From positions 27,676-91,675 of the forward strand of contig VZSE01011543.1 of assembly GCA_013398275.1 (NCBI GenBank): 64,000 nt of DNA, given 5' to 3'. Below are positions 11,049 to 21,380 of this stretch, piece after piece. The notes under the pieces were generated by a model. That model had not been told where the DNA came from and made no database searches. It saw nothing but the letters and a program-made list of their open reading frames with translations. A program made the position numbers and the translations under genes. Positions within the stretch are counted from its first letter, which is position 1; each line of letters opens with the position of its first letter. This DNA comes from Promerops cafer. Taxonomy: Eukaryota > Chordata > Aves > Passeriformes > Nectariniidae.

Positions 11049-14000
11049 GGGAAAAAAAATAAGGCTGCCTGCAGGAAGGAAGAGTTATTCAAGAAACTAT
11101 TTTCTGCCTGTCAGTTTATGGCTTGGATTTCACAATCCTGGTGAACTTCGTGTCCTGCTTGTGATTCGGGAGCTCAGCGGCTCTCAGCACTGCAGTCCCA
11201 CTCCCTGATCCCACGCTTTGAGGCTGGAAAAGCAGAGGCAGAGCTGTCCCTGTGGGAAAAACACCCGTGGAGTGGGTGAGGATGGAAGGGGGAGCCAAAT
11301 TCCTCTGGGGTGGGTTGGGACAGGGATGCAGGCTGGAGGCGCGAGCGTCGTGTCCTCGCAAGCAAAGAGCATTCCTGCTGCTCCTGCCGAGGGGCAGAGG
11401 GGGAGCACTGGGAGCTGGAGAGTTTGGAGCTGTGTGGGCAGCACCTGCAGGCCCTGGGGGATGTTGTCTGCTCCGTGAACATCAGCAGGACAAGCAGGGA
11501 AATCCCCTGGGACGAGCTTTGGGCAGGGAAAATCCTCCCTGATGGTGATGCGCCATTTGCTGGAGGATCCTTGGATTGACAGCTCCTTCCAGGAATGAGA
11601 GGCTCAGTATTTTTAGCCTGATCACGATGTCAGAGACTCCCTCATGTCTCCTCCTGCTCCTGGCAAGCAGAACCTCCTGCTATTCCTGAATGAATCCATC
11701 TTTCTTTGGCTCCTTAGAAGGTGCTGAGCCCAGCGCTCCCAGGGCAGGGTGAAGAGCACCCTTTCCCATGGGCGAGCAGGGATGGAGGAGATTCTGGAGA
11801 GTTCCCAGAGGGAAGCCAGCTCCCTTGGCAAGGGACACAGTGGGAATAACTGCGGGAGGTCATGCCTTGGCTTCTGAGAAATCAGGAAGGCTGCGTGGGC
11901 TCACGCCCACCCCGTCACGCGGAGCAGAGGAAGTCCGGCGCCGGAGCAGAGGGACCCTCTTCTCCTCCTGGGAAACCCAGGGAGGCCACCAGCAGCACAA
12001 GTGACCAGAAGCAAGTTTTCTGCCTCAAAACTGCCCTAGGGCTCGGCGTGGCTGAGGGGGAGGGGAGGGATGGGCAGGTTTTATTGGAAGGAGAGGAATA
12101 TCTGGCTCAGCGTGGGATCTCAGCGTCACAACAGCTCCTGGAATCCCCTCCAGGGATAACAGGAGGGATGTGTCTCACCAGAGCCTGCCGTGAACACCCA
12201 GCTCTGCCCACTCAGAGCACATGGAATTAGTTATCCTGTTTTCCAGGTGTCCATCAGGAAGCCCTGGCTCCCACCTGCCCCGTTTGGCTGTGAAATGCTC
12301 TGGTTTGGGGGAATGTGCTCCCTGTGCTTTGCCAGCAGCTCCTGGTTGTGCTTTTGGGAATGCAGGCAGCAATCCATGGACATGCCCGTGCTGTGCCCAC
12401 CCCTCTGTGCCTTCCCGTGGGTGGGGGCAAAATGTCTCCTCCTCCCTTTCCCCTTCTTCCCTTTCCCTCCTTTCCCTTCCTCCCTTTCTTCTTCCCCGCT
12501 GGCGTCTCTCCATCTCTCCCTGGGAGGGGTCAGGTGTTTCTGGCACTGTTTGGCAGTGAGGGGTGAGGCAGGGTGACTGGGAGAGTTTGTGTCCCTTGGG
12601 CACGAGGTGACACCTTCCCCTGCAGGCTGTGCCCCTGGGGCTGAGCTGGTTTGTCTGGTGGCATCACCCTCACCCCCTGGTCCCTCAGCAAGCAGGAAAC
12701 CCCCTGGGATGGCTCCCGGGTTATTTCCTTCACCTGGCAGAGGAAGGATCTCTGCTCCCACCCCACGCTGGTGGCCCCAGGGTGGTGGAGAACCCTTGGG
12801 AGTGACACTGCTGCTGTTTGCAGGGTGTCCTGGTGCCCTGCAGGGCCGGCCAGCCCTTCCCTGCTCACCTGCTGCCTGTCTCCCTGCAGGCTGCAGCATT
12901 TTAAGGAGTGCATCCAGTTCATCCACGAGTGCCGGCTCGGAGGCGGAGGCTGCCTGGTGCACTGGTGAGAGCTGCTGTGACCCCTCACGCCCCATCCGTC
13001 CTCTGGGAGCTGGGGATGGGCTCCCAAAAAGTGTCCTTGGTGTTGAACATCACCGGGGAGGGGGAGGAAGGAGAGGAGGAGGCACAGAGCAGCCAGGAGG
13101 GCCGTGGGAAGGCCTTCCCCTTGCGCTGACCCCCCGAGATGTGGGACAGGCTTGAGGAGGGGACAGCGGGGTGACAGCAGCGGTGAGAGCGTGAGAGAGC
13201 TCCTGATCCCCTCCCACCCCGCTCCTGCTCGAGCCCCAGCGAGGGAATCTTCATCCCGCGGGATCCTCTCCCTGACGCGGCTGCTCGGGGCGCCCCAGCC
13301 TGGCCGGGGTGTCCCGCAGCGCCACCGTCCTGGTGGCCTACCTGATGACGGTGACAGAGCTGGGCTGGGAGAGCTGCCTGGCTGCCACCAAGGCCGTGCG
13401 CTCCTACGCCAGCCCCAACCCCGGATTCCAGCAGCAGCTGCAGGAGTACGAGAGCACCCTGCTCCGCGAGGTAAGGTCCCCTCGGGCTCGTTTTGGAGGG
13501 CTTTGCAAGCAGGCACGGCTCCTTTGCACGCAGCTCTCTGCACAGCCAGCTGTTTGCCACAGCTGGATTTGGGGAATGCCCTTTATCACCTAAGGATTCG
13601 GGGGTCTGCATGCAAAAAAAAAAAAAAAAAAAAAATTAAAAAAGAAAAGAAGTGCCTCGATATTATGTGAGTGCACTTTAAAAAGCTCTTAACCCTGAAC
13701 TTGTTTTCTCGAGTGGGGATGCAGCGGGAGGGATGGGAGAGCAGTTTGTCCCTTGGGAAGCTCAGGAAGGAGCTGGGCCGATTCCCGGGAATGCAGCACG
13801 GAGAGGGGGAGTGGAGAGGGAGGAAGGCTCTTGTGAGGAGTTTCGGGATGTCTGGGCACGCTTGGATCTGCCAGGGCTCCCTCTGCCAGCAAGTCCCCTG
13901 CTCTCAGAGGCAGGTGACAGGCAGGAGCAAGTGTGGGCAGAGAAATCTCCCCAAATTTCCTCCCCAAAACGAGGTGGGGCAGCAGGCTTTGGGAGAGCAG

Positions 14001-17000
14001 AAGCTCGGCTGGATGGGTTCCCATCCCGTGCAGGGGAGGGAGGATGGAGCAGAGCCCAGCTGGATTCCAGCAGCTGGGAGAGCACTTAGTGCAGAGGTCA
14101 GAGCTGCACTTTTGACCTGGAAAGCCTTCGAAAGCAGAGGGAAAGGCCTTGAAAGGCAAAGACCTTACAAAGCAAAGGAAAAGGCTTTTAAAAGCACAGC
14201 TCTGGCTCTCCGGCTGCCTCCAGCCTCCCACTCTGGACCAGGCTCCTTCACCCATCCCTGGGGTTCCAAACTTCCCATGGTACACAGACACCTCTGCAAG
14301 GAAAGGGTAACCCTGGACAAGATGTGTACAAGGGATGTCACAGCTCATGTCACCCCCAAACTCGGTGCCATCCCTGGAGGCAGAGCCCCCCATCCACTGC
14401 AGCCACCGTGCAGTGGCCCCGTGGCAAACAGGACCCTCTGAGCGCTCGGAGGGGATTCCTCTCCTGGCAGGAGGGAGCAGGGACAGCCCGTGACACTGGC
14501 CCAAAGGCCAGCCCCTTCCCCAAGCCCAAGTTCCCTTCCCGGGTGCTGTCACATGAGGGATGTGGCAGTGTCCCGTTATCACCAGCTCGCAGAAACGCCC
14601 GTGGAGGAGGGTGGAAAATGCTCCAAGGGATTACAAAACACCCGGTGCTGGAGATTCCCTGCAGGGCTTCCCCTGCCTGGGCCAGCTCCCCCCAGCCCTT
14701 CCCACGCTCTGCCCACGGCCCAGCACAGATCCTGATGTGGGGTTTGTGGTGCCCTCCCTCCATCCCAGTTATTCCTCCTGCTCCCAAAATCCAGGCTGGC
14801 CTCAATGGACACCACGATTTCCTCCCTTTCCCTTCGAAGCTGCTGTTCCATCACCTCACAGATCTGCCAGTGGCTTTGCAAACCTTTCCCTGAAGCTCCC
14901 GAGGCACAGCCAAGGGTGGAGGTGCTTGGATGTGTTTTCCTGTCCGTGGGATTTAGCAAGAGCTGCCTCTTCCTTGAAACTCCCACCCGTGTTCCCCGTG
15001 ATGTCAGCACTGGGCAGGGAATGGCCCTGGTGGGTGGAAAGTTCAGGGAGAAAAGCCTCAGTCCTTGGTGGTTAAAACCTGTGAGGAACAGGTTGGACCT
15101 CTCGGGGACCTCCTGGGGCTGTGGTGCCTCAGTTTCCTTCATCTCAGGGAGCTCAGATGGGAGGAAGGAATGGGGAAGATGCTCCAGGCTCACTGCTGGG
15201 GCGTGCAGCTGTGGTTTCGAGCTGGCAAATGGGGCTTCTGTGGGCTGGAGGGATAAAGAAGGAAGGAAGGGACCAAGAGCAGCAGCAGGACGATGGGTAA
15301 GGTTAGAAAAGGAAGTCAGCGGGCACAGACAGGACAGTGTGGATGTCACAGAGGGCACAGATGGGCATTCTGGTGACAGACCTGTCCCCCGTGGTGCTGG
15401 CACACCAGGGCCAGGCTGCATTTTCCCCCTGCTGCCATCCCAGATGGGCTGGGTGCTCCTGGCCTGGGAGAGAGGAGGAGGAGGAGGAGGGCAGTGGGTT
15501 GGTGGTCAGCACTGGAGGAAATGGGCTGGAACCACTTCTTGCTCTGGCTTTCAGAGGAAATGCCTGGCAGCTTCCCCCACCTCCCACCCGCTCCTTCCCT
15601 CCTCCCTGGATGGTGGGAGCCAGCTCCCAGCCCTGCTGGGTGCCAGGCAGCTCTTCCCATGCAGCTCCACCCCTCTGCATGGTTTGCACAGAAGGGATGC
15701 TCCTCCCAGGAGATCCTGGCATGGATCTTGCCCCAAATCCTGTCCCAAACCCTTTGGGTCTCACTTCCCAGGGGTTGTTTTCTAGCAAGGAATACAGGCC
15801 TGGCTCTCAGGACTGCCCTGAGCAGGGCTCTTCCTGCTTGCAGGTGGCAATTGTGTAACAGCCGCGGTGAGTCCTGCTGTTGGAGGGAGTGGATTTGGGG
15901 AATCCAGACATTCCCAGTGGAAATCCCCCCTGGCCCAGCTGATTTTCCCTGGCTGCAGAAGAGGGGGATACCACCAGTGTCAGTCTAAAACTTTTTTTCC
16001 CTTGTGGCTCATCCAGTGCTGGCAGGACAGCGCTGAGCTGCCAATCCTGCTGCCCTGCATCCCAAACTTTTTCTGGGAACTCGGTGGCTCCTTCCCACTC
16101 AGGAGGCCAAATCCACAGTGAGGACACCTCACCCTGGGGGTGCCAAGGCTGGGCAGCTCATGGGACTGGATCCCCTGGCTGCATCCCACCCCTGTCCCTG
16201 TGCTACCCCATCCCAGGGCTCCTGTGCTCGGTCCCTCTTGCACCCCTTGCACCCACAGGCGCCCTCCATCCTTTCCTCGAGGTGTTTGGTGTTGCTGGGC
16301 GTGGTCCTAGCACTCATCCCGGGCATTCCTTGCTGGAGGGGCTGGTTCCCAGCTGCCCAGGGCGATGGCAGAGCCCTGGCTGCTCCCTGCGAGCCCCGGG
16401 CAGCGGGAACGGTGAATCCCGGCAGAGCTGCCCCTTCCTGCCCACGCTCCTCGCTGCTGCAATTTGGGACTGCCTGGCTGTTTCCTCATCCCAGCAGTAA
16501 CGGGAACAGTTTCTCTGGCTCATGCCTTGCTGCCAGGCCTCAGCCTGCTGCCAGCTGGCCCCTGGCCACCAGGATGCTCCTGCCTGCGGAATAATCGGGA
16601 TCAGTGGGATGAGAGGTTCCCCGCAAGCTCCCGGTGGTGAGCGAGGTGCTCCGACAACAAACCTGCCCCACCTTGCAAGGACCAACTCGGCCATGCTGCT
16701 TGTGGGGAAAAAAAAAAAGCTGTGGGAAGCATTCCTTACGGGAATTCAGGCACACGAGGAGCAGCAGCAGCTTCTTGGCAAGGAGAAATAAATAAAGCTG
16801 CTGTCCCAGCTGCAGCCGGTGTGGGAAGCTGAGGGTGCTGCCAGCTCTGTGCTGGGGATGTGGGGAGTGCTGGGATGGGGGAAGCACTGCCTCTGTGGGG
16901 TGCTCCTGTGGGATTGGGACCTTCCTGCACGCTGGATGTGCCTGGGGATTCCCCGGCCTTGCTGGGGCTGCAGCAGGAATTGCTTTGCTCGCCGCTTTCC

Positions 17001-17278
17001 ACCGGAGCTGCCGCAGCCCTGCTCTCTCTCTGGGGTCTCGCAGCTTTTCAGGCCACCCTGACAAGCTCTCCTGGCTTTTTTCCTGGCAGTACCGCGCCTG
17101 GATCCGCCGGGATTACGGCAGGAACCCCTTCCAGGACCAGGAGGAGCTGCAGCGCTTGCTGGGCCAGCAGCAGCCGGGGGGCAGGGATTGCTCCTGGCTC
17201 CGCTCCCCAGCTCCCACCTTCCCTCCTCCCTGCCACGCAGGTGGCGCCGGCGCTGGCAGCAGATGGATGAGCAGATAA
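5694..17278 (+). CDS. DUSP22A: Atypical dual-specificity phosphatase, DUSP22 group (DUSP22A-like)
   Basis: Small cytosolic or membrane-tethered protein tyrosine phosphatase; human DUSP22 (JKAP/VHX) acts in JNK and Lck signalling. Seven coding exons (5694-5714, 7019-7052, 7535-7617, 10219-10268, 12890-12964, 13299-13470, 17090-17278) join in frame to about 207 residues. Start MGSGMSK has Gly2 in an N-myristoylation context, as in DUSP22 and DUSP15. GLYLGNIRDSEDHENL and GVTHILSVH follow; the general-acid Asp is in CISASDSSSQNL; the P-loop HCLAGVSRSAT supplies catalytic Cys and Arg; then VAYLMTVTELGWE and NPGFQQQLQEYE. All key residues are intact. From memory it resembles fish dusp22a (LYLGNIRDSED, LLQHFKEC) more than human DUSP22. 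The Gly/Pro-rich C-terminus after LLGQQQ is least certain; a further acceptor near 17240 could give another tail. The gene sits between COX4I1 and IRF8, same strand. Confidence 0.9.
7019..7052 (+). CDS. DUSP22A: DUSP22-like coding exon 2
   Basis: 34 bases encoding IVTGLYLGNIR plus one base; acceptor cctcccag, donor gtgagt at 7053. Confidence 0.9.
7535..7617 (+). CDS. DUSP22A: DUSP22-like coding exon 3
   Basis: Encodes DSEDHENLLRKGVTHILSVH to KPVLE; acceptor tttccag, donor gtgcgt at 7618, phase 0. Confidence 0.92.
7716..7755 (+). repeat. 10-bp tandem repeat, 4 copies
   Basis: GATTTGCACC twice and then GATTTACACC twice, in intron 3 of the phosphatase gene. Confidence 0.95.
8195..8670 (-). repeat. 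Long CR1 3' region, antisense
   Basis: One of the longest CR1 pieces here. Landmarks in order: ggcagggacaccttccactg, ccagcctggccttgggcac, cagctctcctggagcccctt and ctctccagcagctccacatc. Ends just before the 30-bp minisatellite. Confidence 0.9.
8821..9312 (+). repeat. 30-bp minisatellite, 16 units plus a partial
   Basis: Sixteen consecutive 30-base units start at 8821, each of the form gggagcaaagcgcacggagc followed by gcttacaacg with substitutions. Units contain an imperfect palindrome (aagcgc...gcgctt). Because 30 is divisible by 3 and no stop arises, at least five frames stay open across the array, which creates several long spurious ORFs. Lies in intron 3 of the DUSP22-like gene. Confidence 0.98.
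10219..10268 (+). CDS. DUSP22A: DUSP22-like coding exon 4 (general-acid loop)
   Basis: Encodes DMTYLCISASDSSSQNL; the Asp of ASDSS is the expected general acid. Acceptor attgcag, donor gtaagt at 10269, phase 2. Confidence 0.92.
11012..11045 (+). repeat. Poly(A) tract, 34 bases
   Basis: Uninterrupted A run in phosphatase intron 4. No processed pseudogene was recognised upstream. Confidence 0.95.
12435..12496 (+). repeat. Polypyrimidine tract
   Basis: Nearly pure C/T stretch in intron 4 of the phosphatase gene. Confidence 0.85.
12890..12964 (+). CDS. DUSP22A: DUSP22-like coding exon 5
   Basis: Encodes LQHFKECIQFIHECRLGGGG and CLVH plus two bases of the catalytic Cys codon; donor gtgaga at 12965. 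Confidence 0.93.
13299..13470 (+). CDS. DUSP22A: DUSP22-like coding exon 6 (catalytic P-loop)
   Basis: Completes the catalytic Cys and encodes LAGVSRSATVLVAYLMTVTE through QQQLQEYESTLLRE; donor gtaagg at 13471. The active-site codon is therefore split by an intron. Confidence 0.94.
13614..13635 (+). repeat. Poly(A) tract, 22 bases
   Basis: Simple A run at the start of intron 6. Confidence 0.95.
17090..17278 (+). CDS. DUSP22A: DUSP22-like last coding exon
   Basis: Encodes YRAWIRRDYGRNPFQDQEEL and QRLLGQQQ (matching the DUSP22 C-terminal helix), then a low-complexity tail to TAA. The family match ends near 17175, so the exact C-terminus is uncertain. Confidence 0.8.
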   Translation, partial: YRAWIRRDYGRNPFQDQEELQRLLGQQQPGGRDCSWLRSPAPTFPPPCHAGGAGAGSRWMSR

Positions 17279-18323
17279 GCAGCCGGCTGTTCCCGGGCAG
17301 GCGTTGGCCCCGCGGCTTGGAAAACTCATTTTTCCCTTTGCCAAGCACCTCCAGGGATTCACGGCTAGGGCACAAACCAGCGTGGCTTCCAGGGTTGGGG
17401 CAGGGGGACAGGACTCACAGACCACCACCCCCGTCAGCTGCCAGCTCCAGTGAATGGGTGACAGTGTCCTGCTCCATCCCGTTCCCCCAAAAGTGGGTTA
17501 CAGCTGCTTTTCCACCCTCAGAGCAGCAGCCAGCCCTGTCCCTCTCTCCTCATGACAATACCTGGGCTGGCGGGGCACGGGAAAGGTGATGCAGACCTTG
17601 GAAATCCAAGATGGGGTGAGATGGAGAGAGGCCACCTTGTCCTCTGCTTCCCTGAGGAAGGAGGGACGAATCCCGGGGTGTGGGGGTGCTGCTGAGCCTC
17701 GGCTGGCACCCAGTGGGATGGGGAGAGGGGCTGGAGGTGTTTTGGGGCTGCCCCTCGCTGTGCTTGGAGTTTCCAGCCCAGCCTGTCCCTGGCAGGTGAA
17801 TATCTGGCATTTTCCTTACCCCAGCCCCAGGGAGGGAGGAGATCCAGCAGTGCCTCCATCCCTGGAGCCAGGGTGGGTTTGGGTTTCCCCTGAGCCCCGT
17901 CTGAATGTCCCTGCTTGCCAAAGAAGCCAAAAGCTTGGTTGGATTCACTCAACCCATGGACCAATTCCACTCCGTCCCTCTCCAAAAGCCTTTTTAATAC
18001 CTAAAACCCTTGGCCATGTCCAGTTTTTCATCCCAAACTCAGACTGTGCTTTTCCAGAGCTTTCTTTGGCAGGAATCCCCCCCTCATGTGCCTCACAAGG
18101 AGGGTCCCACCCCATGGATTCAGCCCTTCTACATGGAAACCTTCAGCCCTTCCGTGCCATCTCAGCCTTTTACTATAAATACAATGTTTGTCCACTCAAA
18201 AATGTCTGTCCTGCAATTCCTTCTACAAAAAAAAGGGATTAAAAACATTTCTAGGAATTCTCTTGATGAAGAGTTTTGGGTACTCATCGTGTGACAGCAC
18301 CAGGGGTGACTCACCCAGCTCCT

Positions 18324-18329
18324 AATAAA
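18324..18329 (+). terminator. DUSP22A: Candidate polyadenylation signal of the DUSP22-like gene
   Basis: First clear AATAAA downstream of the stop codon, about 1.05 kb away; would imply a 3' UTR of about 1 kb. Confidence 0.45.
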
Positions 18330-20039
18330 GAAGAGAGTGATTAAAATCATGAGGGTGCCTGGACTTGATTTGTGGTGTTCCTGGTGGGAATAGAGAGATG
18401 GACTGAAGTGACCACCCTGCTCCCCATTTTCTTGATGAGAACCACCAGCAAAACGAAAAGTTTCAAATATTCCGTGTTTAGCCACGATGTATAGAATTAC
18501 AGGGGGAAAAAATAGTTTTTTTTCCCATTTATTTAGATGGGGAAAAGGGTCCCTGTGGCTGTTGTTCCACGTGGGAGTAATGGGAAAGCAATTAATGAGA
18601 CCAAGGCTGGTGATGGAGTGGGCTGAAGGGAGGCTGAGCAACCAGCTCAGGGATCAATATTGGGTTTAAAGCCTCTGTTTTCATTTCAGGAAGCAGAAAA
18701 ATGGAACTTGCAGGCAGGAAGAGAAAAGAGAAGAAAGTGGGAGTTAATAGGAAGTCATTGGAGATGGGTGATAAGCAGAGATTAGATTTGCAGGAGGTGT
18801 GATAACCTCCACAGCCCGGCTGGCCCTGCCCCTCCCATTCCCAGGGAACCACAGCACCAAAGCAAAACCTGGGAAAATCCCCCAGATTTGGGGAATCACA
18901 GGGAACAGCAGCACCCGCCATGCCTGACATCACAGCGACACCCACGCCCCAAAAACCTCCTCCTAACCCAAATTCCCCTGGCTTTGAGGGGTATCCTGGG
19001 TGAATATATCTATTTTTCCACTCTGGCCTCCATCGGCGGGACCTGAGGTGGCTTTAGGAGTTCTGGGAGCTGCGAAGCAAACCCCAAACAGGTAAAACTG
19101 GGCTGATTTCCACTTTTTGGACATTGCCAAGAGCACCTCACGCTCGGCTGCTCGGCTCTGCTGTCCCACATCAGCCTTCCCAAGAGCCTGGTGCCTCCAA
19201 GGGCTCTGCTGAAGCGTGGCTGAGCTTCCCAGGCTGCTCCTAAAACGGGAAAATTGTTCCCAACACATTCCTGGCCCTGCTGGCCTGCCCATCTTCCCTT
19301 CCCAGCTGTGGAGCATCTCCCAGCCCTGTTTCAAGTGCCTGGAACCCCATTTTAAAGGGGTTAATTTTTTATCCTCCCCACAAGGATCCTCCTCACCGCA
19401 GGGAATTTGGATTTACCTTTCCAGGCTGCCTGTGAAGATGCAGAGCCAAAATGAAGCTGGGAATGATGAAGTCACCTCGCTCCGTTGCAGTGAATCTCCA
19501 GGTCTTTGGTCTCCAGAGGGGATGGAGAGTTTGGTTGTGTGCAGACCCTTTAAAATATCACAAGTTTCCCAGAATTTTAACAAAATAAAGAGTTTTTTAC
19601 AGGAGGGTCTCTGTCTAGCAGGGGGAGGTGGTGATGCAAAGCCCCTGCAAAGCTTAAAATTGTATTTTTGGTCAAAAAAGAAAATGAATCCTCCTGGCTG
19701 TATCCGATTGCAGGAGATGTTTTTGGCTCACCCCAAATCTCCTGGGGGGGATCCAGTGAGGATCAGTGGGGTGTTTAAAAACAAGGACCATTCCAGCCAT
19801 TCTTTATTAGGAATGACAGGAAGGGTTGTGCACCTCAGAGTGTTATTTTTATTAAACCATCTGTGCAGCTCCACACATTTCCCATTTCTCTGTATTACCC
19901 ATGTGGGAGTAATTGTGGTTTACTTCCAAGAAATGTGTGTGTAATCTGGTAATCCCAAAAAAAAAGCCCCCTCTGAAGTCAGGCTGCAGATGGTTCTTTA
20001 TGCTCTGGTGGCCCTGGCTGGGTTTGGCCAGGCTGGGGC
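18330..20039. other. Intergenic, phosphatase to IRF8
   Basis: Moderate-GC sequence without recognisable exon or repeat. Contains another AATAAA (about 19583) that could serve as a distal poly(A) site. Confidence 0.5.
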
Positions 20040-20760
20040 ACAGTCAGGACACCAAATTCGAACTGGGAACAGTGGGAACTGCTGGGGCAGGGAGGGAGGG
20101 AATGATCCGGGACTGGGGTTGATCCAGAAAGGAACTGGGAACTGCCTGGGGGTGGGCTAAACTGGGACTGGGGATGGACCAGTCTGGGACTGGGAGAAGT
20201 GGCCTGGGAGTGGGAATGGACTGAGCTGGGACTGGGAACACTGGTCTGAGACTGGGAAGACTGATTTGGGATTGGGGATAGAATGACCTGGGACTGGAGA
20301 GTGACCAGTCTGGGACTGGGGAAACTGATCTGGGACTGGGGAAACTGATCTGGGACTGGGGAAACTGATCTGGGATTGGGGAAATTGATCTGGGATTGGG
20401 GAAATTGATCTGGGACTGGGGAAACTGATCTGGGATTGGGGAAACTGATCTGGGATTGGGGAAACTGATCTGGGACTGGGAAGACTGGTATGGGACTAGA
20501 TCGATCTGGAACTGGGGAGACTGGTCTGGAACTGGGGAGGTTTATTGAGGGATATACTGGTCATGGGCTGAGGATATTGGTCTTGGACTGGGGATATTGG
20601 TCTGAGACTGGGGATGGACTGACCTGGGACTGGGGTTTTGGTCTGGGACTGGACTGACCTGGGACTGGTAACGGACCAGTCTGGGTCCAGTCTGGGAAGA
20701 CTGCTCGGGGACTGGGGAAACTGGGCTGGAACTGGGAATGCATTAATTTGGGACTGGGAA
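20040..20760 (+). repeat. G-rich degenerate tandem array upstream of IRF8
   Basis: The whole block is made of ctgggactggg-type words. Its regular core is 20311-20490: nine 20-base units (tgggactggggaaactgatc), the last degenerate. The array ends about 300 bases before the predicted IRF8 start site. Repeated GGG/GGGG runs give it quadruplex potential. Confidence 0.93.
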
Positions 20761-20802
20761 GGACGGGACCGAACCGGCCCGGGACAGACCCGGGCGGGTT
20801 AA

Positions 20803-20872
20803 CCACGCCCCCTCCACACAGGCCCCGCCCCTTCTCACAGGCCCCGCCCCCTCCACATCGGCCACGCCCCTC
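20803..20872 (+). promoter_or_regulatory. Tandem Sp/KLF GC boxes
   Basis: Four boxes (ccacgccccc, ccccgcccct, ccccgccccc, ccacgcccct) recur every 19-20 bases with similar spacers, so this looks like a small tandem duplication of a GC box. Confidence 0.75.
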
Positions 20873-20885
20873 CGGGTCAGCTGAT

Positions 20886-20894
20886 TTCGGGGAA
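20886..20894 (+). promoter_or_regulatory. IRF8: GAS element (STAT1-type)
   Basis: TTCGGGGAA is an exact TTCN3GAA core, about 200 bases upstream of the predicted start, near the position expected from mammalian IRF8. Confidence 0.7.
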
Positions 20895-21062
20895 AGCCGA
20901 GCTTTAAGAGAAACTGCGGCGCGCGCCTCGCCGGGACGCCCCTCATTGGTCGGCCCCTTACGGCCCCGCCTCTCCATTGGGTAGGGCGGGAGCGGCGAGG
21001 AGTCGGTGATTGGTGGAGCGCGGAGGGGGCGTGGTAATGGGCGTGACATCATAATGCGCTGC

Positions 21063-21069
21063 TATATAA
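21063..21069 (+). promoter_or_regulatory. IRF8: TATA box of IRF8
   Basis: TATATAA flanked by GC-rich DNA; places the start near 21094. Confidence 0.75.
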
Positions 21070-21093
21070 GCTGAGCACGGCGACTCTGCGGGC

Positions 21094-21152
21094 GCGGCAC
21101 CGGGAGCGCGAGCGCGGAAACGGGACCCGCACCGGGACCGGCCGGGGCACAG
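21094..21152 (+). other. IRF8: IRF8 non-coding exon 1
   Basis: From the predicted start to a donor at 21153 (cacag/gtaccg). IRF8 in other vertebrates has a short non-coding first exon; the exact 5' end is inferred from the TATA box. Confidence 0.6.
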
Positions 21153-21380
21153 GTACCGGCATCCCCCGTGGGAGGGCAGGGACCGGCCGGGGGACAGGGA
21201 CCGGCACCGGCATCCCCCGTGGGAGGGCAGGGACCGGCCGGGGGACAGGGACCGGCACCGGCATCCCCCGTGGGAGGGCAGGGACCGGCCGGGGCACAGG
21301 TACCGGCATCCCCCGTGGGAGGGCAGGGACCGGCCGGGGGACAGGGACCGGCACCGGCATCCCCCGTGGGAGGGCAGGGA
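21153..21380 (+). repeat. 51/45-bp minisatellite carrying exon 1 end and splice donor
   Basis: Five copies of a GC-rich unit; the landmark catcccccgtgggagggcag occurs at 21160, 21211, 21262, 21307 and 21358 (spacing 51, 51, 45, 51). The unit includes the last bases of IRF8 exon 1 and the start of intron 1. The donor word cacaggtaccgg is kept only at 21149 and in the copy at 21296; the others read acagggaccgg, with the GT lost. Confidence 0.92.

Larger units (their letters stand above)
20800..21093 (+). promoter_or_regulatory. IRF8: IRF8 core promoter
   Basis: CpG-rich promoter. In order: four Sp/KLF boxes at about 20-base spacing (20803-20872), a GAS element (20886-20894), three inverted CCAAT boxes (ATTGG at 20945, 20976, 21009), a CRE-like TGACATCA (21044-21051) and TATATAA (21063-21069). 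Predicted start is about 21094. The mammalian IRF8 promoter is known to be driven by interferon-gamma/STAT1 through a GAS site, and this layout fits that. Confidence 0.8.

Noticed and set aside
12530..13543. 337-codon minus-strand ORF
   Set aside because: Antisense shadow of phosphatase exons 5 and 6 in GC-rich DNA.
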